A stretch of 8,700 nucleotides of DNA. It comes from Nitrosopelagicus sp964511265. Its GTDB lineage: Archaea > Thermoproteota > Nitrososphaeria > Nitrososphaerales > Nitrosopumilaceae. How positions within the stretch are numbered: the stretch's first letter is position 1; every line of letters starts with the position of its first letter. The notes beneath the pieces are model-generated. The model saw only the letters and a program-made list of their open reading frames with translations, had not been told where the DNA came from and searched no databases. The stretch is from the NCBI GenBank assembly GCA_964511265.1, contig CAZEES010000033.1, positions 1 to 8,700 of the forward strand, in the 5' to 3' direction. Positions 4,972-8,700 of the stretch are shown here, piece by piece. The position numbers and the translations under genes are program-made.

Positions 4972-6227
4972 CAAAAAATATCATCAACGCACGAGTAACT
5001 TTTAAGAAATCTCCAATTCATATTCTTGAAAGATTCTCCTTGGGGGATTCTGAAAATGCGTATAGATCTTTCAAAAAGCATACTGGACTGTCTGAATGTG
5101 TAATTTTACAAACATGTAATCGTGTAGAACTCTTTGCCTCTGGTAATGAGTTTGATAAAGAAAAAATCAAAAAAACTTGGGCATCGCTCTCTGGTTTAGA
5201 AGAACACACTTTTCGTGAAAACCTGGAATGGTCACAAAATTCTGAAGTCTATGAACATCTGCTAAAACTAACTTCTGGTCTTGATTCTATGGTCGTAGGC
5301 GAAGAACAAATTATGACACAGATAAAAGATTCAATTCAATCTGCTAAAAAACTAAAAGTTTCTGGTGAATCTCTAAACACATTATTCGATAAAGCAATAC
5401 GTGTAGGTACTCGTGTACGTACTTCTACTGGTATTAGTAAAGGAAGTATCTCTGTTGGTTCTATGGCAGTTAAACTTGCAGAAGAAAACGTTGATGAGAT
5501 GAAACTAAAAAAAATTCTTTTAATTGGAACTGGAGATGCAGCAACACTCGTCGCAAAATCATTGACAAAACGAGGCTATCATTTCTTTATTTCAAGTAGA
5601 ACCCTTGAACGTTCAACCTCATTTTCAAAAACTGTAGGTGGTCAACCTATAGATTTTAATTCAATTCTAAGTGGATTTGAGAATTATGACATTGTATTTG
5701 TTGCAACAACCGCACCTTACTTTTTAGTAACTTATGAGCGAATACAAAAAGCTCTTGAAACTAAAAAATCAGGCATGATGATTCTAGATCTTTCTAATCC
5801 AAGAACTGTAGATGAAAAAGTTGCTGAATTAAGAGGAATCAAACTAATGAATATTGATCAAATTGCTGAAATGGTTGATAAAAATATGAGAAGCAGAATT
5901 GGTCAGAAAAACTCTGCAGAAGAAATTATTAAAGATGAATTGCCCGTATTAGAAGCAAGCATGAAAAGATTAGAAGCAGAACCAATCGTAAAGGATGTTT
6001 TCAAAAGTACTGATGCTATTAGAATAAAAGAACTCGAAAAAGCACTGAGTATGTTGGGTGAGTTAAGTGATGCTCAGAAAAAAATTATTGAAGAATTGTC
6101 AAAATCTGTTGCTGAAAATATAATGTCCACTCCTATGAATAATCTTAGAAAAGAAACAGAACATGGAAATTCCGAACTCATTGGTGCTGTTTCAAAATTA
6201 TTTAATTTTAAAAAAGAAGATAATTAG
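4968..6227 (+). CDS. hemA: Glutamyl-tRNA reductase
   Basis: HemA reduces glutamyl-tRNA(Glu) to glutamate-1-semialdehyde with NADPH, starting tetrapyrrole synthesis by the C5 route. With the start at 4968 the protein has 419 residues. The N-terminal catalytic domain carries the nucleophile C50 in QTCNRVELF and the signature GLDSMVVGEEQI (104-115), followed by FDKAIRVGTRVRTST. The NADPH domain has LLIGTGDAATLVAKSL, where the third Gly of the Rossmann loop is Ala. LDLSNPRTVDEKV and a long helical C-terminal dimerisation region (about 315-410) follow. The ATG at 4968 overlaps the preceding TGA (ATGA), and GGTGA at 4953-4957 is a well-spaced ribosome binding site, so I prefer it to the in-frame ATG at 4962. 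The TAG stop overlaps the converging acetyltransferase by four bases. hemL, the next enzyme, is not in the window. Confidence 0.97.
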   Translation: MTKNIINARVTFKKSPIHILERFSLGDSENAYRSFKKHTGLSECVILQTCNRVELFASGNEFDKEKIKKTWASLSGLEEHTFRENLEWSQNSEVYEHLLKLTSGLDSMVVGEEQIMTQIKDSIQSAKKLKVSGESLNTLFDKAIRVGTRVRTSTGISKGSISVGSMAVKLAEENVDEMKLKKILLIGTGDAATLVAKSLTKRGYHFFISSRTLERSTSFSKTVGGQPIDFNSILSGFENYDIVFVATTAPYFLVTYERIQKALETKKSGMMILDLSNPRTVDEKVAELRGIKLMNIDQIAEMVDKNMRSRIGQKNSAEEIIKDELPVLEASMKRLEAEPIVKDVFKSTDAIRIKELEKALSMLGELSDAQKKIIEELSKSVAENIMSTPMNNLRKETEHGNSELIGAVSKLFNFKKEDN

Positions 6228-6658
6228 TGATTATACCGCATCTGATTTGATTCTTGTTTAAATCCAATTCTCTCATAAAACGGAATTAGTTTATCGGCAC
6301 AATCTAAAATTGTCTTGTAACAATTCATTGTCTCCGCCTTTTCTAACAATGACCTGACAAGTTTCATACCTATTCCTCTTCCTTCAAATTCTTTTGAAAC
6401 TACAACATCTTCAATATGACCTACTTTGCCACCTTCATGAATGAATTTCTGTTCAATTAGTAAGGTAGTTGATCCAACAATTTTACCATTATCTTCTGCT
6501 ACAAAGATAATATGATTTGGATTAGAAATAATCTTCTTCAAAATATTTGTCGCAATTTCTCTATCTAGATTACTTGCAGTTCTTAAATTATCTAAGCTTT
6601 CTAGAAACCCCTTCTCAATATCTGATTCAACTATCTCTCGAATTGTAATATCTGACAT
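6224..6658 (-). CDS. GNAT acetyltransferase of the GNA1 (glucosamine-6-phosphate N-acetyltransferase) type
   Basis: The 144-residue protein is a single GNAT domain using acetyl-CoA. The acetyl-CoA loop is FEGRGIGMKLV (91-101; Q/R-x-x-G-x-G/A pattern as RGIG). What sets it apart is the GNA1 signature: KFIHEGGKVGHIEDVVV (71-87), then CYKTILDC (113-120) and FYERIGF (127-133), ending in an N-Q-M-R pattern. These match remembered yeast GNA1 stretches such as IHELGLCGHIEDIAV, CYKIILDC and FYEKCGF almost position by position. GNA1 acetylates glucosamine-6-phosphate on the way to UDP-GlcNAc. The gene starts three bases after the stop of a sugar-nucleotidyltransferase gene on the same strand, which supports an amino-sugar role. 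Substrate is inferred, not shown; a related amino-sugar phosphate or another small amine is possible. Its TAA stop overlaps that of hemA in TTAG (6224-6227). Confidence 0.82.
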   Translation of the reverse strand: MSDITIREIVESDIEKGFLESLDNLRTASNLDREIATNILKKIISNPNHIIFVAEDNGKIVGSTTLLIEQKFIHEGGKVGHIEDVVVSKEFEGRGIGMKLVRSLLEKAETMNCYKTILDCADKLIPFYERIGFKQESNQMRYNH

Positions 6659-6661
6659 TTT

Positions 6662-7360
6662 CTAATCATACCTATTTTTTTTATACTCTTCATTTGTTTT
6701 TTCATATGTTTCTTTATCTCCAATATCGATAAATCCTTTTTTAGAAATTACACTTCCAACTTTCATTTTCTTGGAAAGTATTTTTCGTATTACACTATCC
6801 ATTCCATATGGCTTGTTTTTTGGAATTAATTGAAGCACTTCTGGTTCCATGACATAACAACCAATGTTAATTTTTGCTGAAAATTCTGGTTTTTCATTCC
6901 ATGAAATCACCTTGCCACTATTTTTTGTGTCAATTACACCGTATTTCAAATTATATTTGTAATCATAGAGACTCATAGTAATATTCGATTTAGATTTTTT
7001 ATGTTGTTTAATCATATTTCTCAAATTAAAATTATAGATTGAATCTCCATATAGGCAAACAAATGTATCATCAATGAATTTTTCAGCAGTTTTTAGCTGG
7101 CCTGCTGTTGCAAGTGGTTTGCTTGAAATGGCATATTCGATTTTTACACCAAATTTTTTGCCATCACCAAAATAATCTTCAATTTTCTTTCGTAAATAAC
7201 TCACACACAGAATAATTTCTTTTATTCCATTTTTTTTAATCCATTCTATTTCATGTTCTAAAATTGGTTTTCCACCTAATGGAAGCAATGGTTTGGGAAC
7301 AGATTTTGTATATGGTTCTAGTCTAGTTCCAAGTCCTCCTGCTAAAATTACTGCCTTCAT
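6662..7360 (-). CDS. Sugar-1-phosphate nucleotidyltransferase
   Basis: The 232-residue protein is a single nucleotidyltransferase (GT-A-like) domain that would join a sugar-1-phosphate to an NTP and release pyrophosphate. Visible signatures are the NTP-binding loop ILAGGLGTRLEPYT (5-18) with SVPKPLLPL (20-28), the metal-binding aspartate D106 in LYGDS, the sugar-binding E156-K157 in WNEKPEF, INIGCYV (165-171), and the C-terminal metal motif FIDIGDKETY (210-219). TAGQLKTAE (85-93) corresponds to the usual GTAGAL loop. It lacks the left-handed beta-helix of GlmU-type enzymes, so it is the short form seen for mannose-1-P guanylyl-, glucose-1-P thymidylyl/uridylyl- and heptose nucleotidyltransferases. 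The specificity cannot be read. It is followed by the GNA1-like gene and preceded by a TATA box at 7385-7391, so the two form a small unit. Confidence 0.92.
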   Translation of the reverse strand: MKAVILAGGLGTRLEPYTKSVPKPLLPLGGKPILEHEIEWIKKNGIKEIILCVSYLRKKIEDYFGDGKKFGVKIEYAISSKPLATAGQLKTAEKFIDDTFVCLYGDSIYNFNLRNMIKQHKKSKSNITMSLYDYKYNLKYGVIDTKNSGKVISWNEKPEFSAKINIGCYVMEPEVLQLIPKNKPYGMDSVIRKILSKKMKVGSVISKKGFIDIGDKETYEKTNEEYKKNRYD

Positions 7361-7384
7361 GAGTTTGTATGCACTTTTCAGTTC

Positions 7385-7391
7385 TATTTAT
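7385..7391 (-). promoter_or_regulatory. TATA box of the nucleotidyltransferase/GNA1-like unit
   Basis: The minus strand reads ATAAATA within ACATAAATAG, centred about 28 bases before the ATG at 7360. It lies in the 56-base gap (7361-7416) behind the thiDN stop and suggests a separate, leaderless transcript. Confidence 0.45.
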
Positions 7392-7416
7392 GTCCAATTA
7401 CACAATATTTAGTGAT

Positions 7417-8694
7417 TCATTGGATTTGCTTGATCTTTCTTACTACTTCTGCAGGAGTAGTACCAAATACAATAATCATTGGTTCTTTTCCAAAATCACC
7501 TTTATGATATATTATATCTGGCATTTCTGATTTCAAACAATTAGAAACTCCCCATGATATTGAGGAGTTTTCTTTTAATTTTGAATTTTTAGATTCTTTT
7601 TTTCTATCATAACTTAGTACTGACATTTTACGTTTCTTTGCTTTTGTTATTATTTTTGGATCATACTTTACGTTAATTGCTGAACGAATATCAGAAAATT
7701 TTTTTGATACTTCAATTACTGCAGTAGCAACGTGTTGTGAGCCTCCGAAAACCAGATCCCCTGCTTGAACAACCTCTTTTCCTGCTTTAACTAATCTTCC
7801 TGAAATTCCTAAAACACTGTTGATCTTCCTCGGTTTAATTTTTGAAAAAACAAAATTTGTTTGACATTCCGGAATCATTTTTGAAACATCTTTGATATTC
7901 TGAAAATCGATTATTGAATGTGATAGTTCTTTTTGCATTTCTGATATTTTTGTGTAAGTTATGCTGATTCCTTTCCCTAAATCTTTAGAATTTTTTATAG
8001 ATTGGAAGACGTATTCTTTTGCATAATTTGCTGCATCATAAATCGTTCTCTTCATTGCAAGTGATGCAGTTATGGATGCAGAATAATTACATCCACTTCC
8101 ATGATTCACTTTCTTGATTTTTTTTCCTCTCAAAACATATTCTTTATCGGATTCAAGAATAAAATCTTCTATTTCATCACCTGATTCTTTTGATCCTGTA
8201 ATTATGACATTTTTTGCGCCTAGATGCTGCAATTTTCTTGCAGCTTTTCTAATGGATGACTCGCCTGCTAGAATCTCTGCCTCTTCCTTGTTTGGTGTAA
8301 CAACTGTTGCCAACGGTAAAATCATCTTTCTATAATCTCTAAGGGCTGACTTTTTTAGCAAAATAGTCTTTGTCGTGGATTTAATGATGGGATCAACTAT
8401 AATTGGACATTTTTGCTCTTTAATCATGGAATAAACTGCTTTGATTATTGCTGCATCATACATCATTCCAATTTTAATGGCATCAATTCTAAAGTCTGTA
8501 AATACTGATTGTAATTGTGATTTGATTACCTTTGAGGGAATTGACAATATTTTAGAAATCCCCTTAGTATTCTGACTAGTAATTGCAGTAATTACTGTGA
8601 ATCCATACACTCCGTGATTTTCAAATGTCTTTATGTCGCTCTGAATACCTGCTCCCGATGATGGGTCTGAACCACCAATCGAAAGTACATTCAT
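7417..8694 (-). CDS. thiDN: Bifunctional HMP/HMP-P kinase - thiamine phosphate synthase (ThiD-ThiN fusion)
   Basis: The N-terminal ThiD ribokinase-like domain (about 1-245) phosphorylates hydroxymethylpyrimidine and its monophosphate. It shows SIGGSDPSSGAGIQSDIKTF (5-24), VDPIIKST (100-107), VTPNKEEAEILAG (132-144) and the anion-hole/catalytic motif HGSGCNYSA (199-206), with C202 as the usual ThiD cysteine. The C-terminal ThiN domain (about 255-425) replaces ThiE in archaea and joins HMP-PP to the thiazole phosphate. Its marks are GISGRLVK, GDLVFGGSQHVA (312-323), AINVKYDPKII and PDIIYHKGDFGKEP (392-405). The length matches the archaeal fusion. The ATG at 8694 gives a normal ThiD start, but only six upstream bases are visible and the frame is still open at the right edge, so a longer N-terminus or a promoter cannot be judged. 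No TPP riboswitch can be assessed for the same reason. Confidence 0.95.
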   Translation of the reverse strand: MNVLSIGGSDPSSGAGIQSDIKTFENHGVYGFTVITAITSQNTKGISKILSIPSKVIKSQLQSVFTDFRIDAIKIGMMYDAAIIKAVYSMIKEQKCPIIVDPIIKSTTKTILLKKSALRDYRKMILPLATVVTPNKEEAEILAGESSIRKAARKLQHLGAKNVIITGSKESGDEIEDFILESDKEYVLRGKKIKKVNHGSGCNYSASITASLAMKRTIYDAANYAKEYVFQSIKNSKDLGKGISITYTKISEMQKELSHSIIDFQNIKDVSKMIPECQTNFVFSKIKPRKINSVLGISGRLVKAGKEVVQAGDLVFGGSQHVATAVIEVSKKFSDIRSAINVKYDPKIITKAKKRKMSVLSYDRKKESKNSKLKENSSISWGVSNCLKSEMPDIIYHKGDFGKEPMIIVFGTTPAEVVRKIKQIQ

Positions 8695-8700
8695 GTTGAT

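Noticed and set aside
4515..5209. Minus-strand open frames across the precorrin-2 dehydrogenase and hemA
   Set aside because: They are shadows of the two plus-strand genes, with Ser/Phe-rich composition typical of reversed codons and no recognisable domain.
6224..6658. RimI-type ribosomal-protein or generic N-terminal acetyltransferase
   Set aside because: The GHIED, CYK-x-ILDC and FYE-x-x-GF motifs are specific to the GNA1 branch of the GNAT superfamily, and the neighbour is a sugar nucleotidyltransferase.
1..8700. CRISPR array, insertion sequence or integrated element
   Set aside because: I saw no regularly spaced repeats, terminal inverted repeats, transposase or integrase. The tRNA 3' end (381-405) is not repeated elsewhere in the window as an attachment site.

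Overview
The window looks like a piece of a marine, Group I.1a (Nitrosopumilus-like) ammonia-oxidising thaumarchaeon. The base composition is AT-rich. A tRNA-Leu gene carries an archaeal 37/38 intron and encodes no CCA. There is an RPA-type OB-fold protein, and haem is made through the siroheme branch with a fused Lrp-like siroheme decarboxylase. Thiamine synthesis uses the archaeal ThiD-ThiN fusion. Most first genes of transcription units have a TATA box centred about 25-28 bases before the start codon, as expected for leaderless archaeal mRNAs. The lineage is inferred from gene content, not from a phylogeny.

Left part (1-2190): the 5' part of an OB-fold single-stranded-DNA-binding protein runs off the left edge on the minus strand. 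Next come an intron-containing tRNA-Leu(CAA) on the plus strand and, facing it, a 40-residue single C2H2 zinc-finger protein on the minus strand. A plus-strand pair follows: a DedA/VTT-like membrane protein overlapping a YedJ-type HD-domain phosphohydrolase by ATGA. A 103-residue protein of unknown function on the minus strand ends the section.

Centre (2193-6227): a tetrapyrrole cluster. Two divergent units leave the intergenic region around 4222-4302. On the minus strand are the fused siroheme decarboxylase AhbA-AhbB, then hemB (porphobilinogen synthase), then the unknown 103-residue gene. On the plus strand are a precorrin-2 dehydrogenase (SirC/Met8 type) and hemA (glutamyl-tRNA reductase), overlapping by ATGA. 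HemA feeds glutamate into 5-aminolevulinate synthesis, HemB makes porphobilinogen, the dehydrogenase makes sirohydrochlorin from precorrin-2, and AhbAB decarboxylates siroheme towards haem b. The intervening steps (hemL, hemC, hemD, uroporphyrinogen methyltransferase, ahbC, ahbD) are not in this window.

Right part (6224-8700): on the minus strand, a sugar-1-phosphate nucleotidyltransferase is followed 3 bases later by an acetyltransferase with a strong GNA1 (glucosamine-6-phosphate N-acetyltransferase) signature. Together they suggest an amino-sugar-nucleotide pathway. Upstream of them is thiDN for thiamine phosphate synthesis.

There is no mobile element, CRISPR array or sign of recent transfer, and no stretch over 300 bases lacks a gene. 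The most useful points for a second look are the tiny zinc-finger gene, the promoter that overlaps the obvious ATG of the precorrin-2 dehydrogenase, the tRNA intron with an imperfect bulge-helix-bulge, and the GNA1-like enzyme beside a nucleotidyltransferase.
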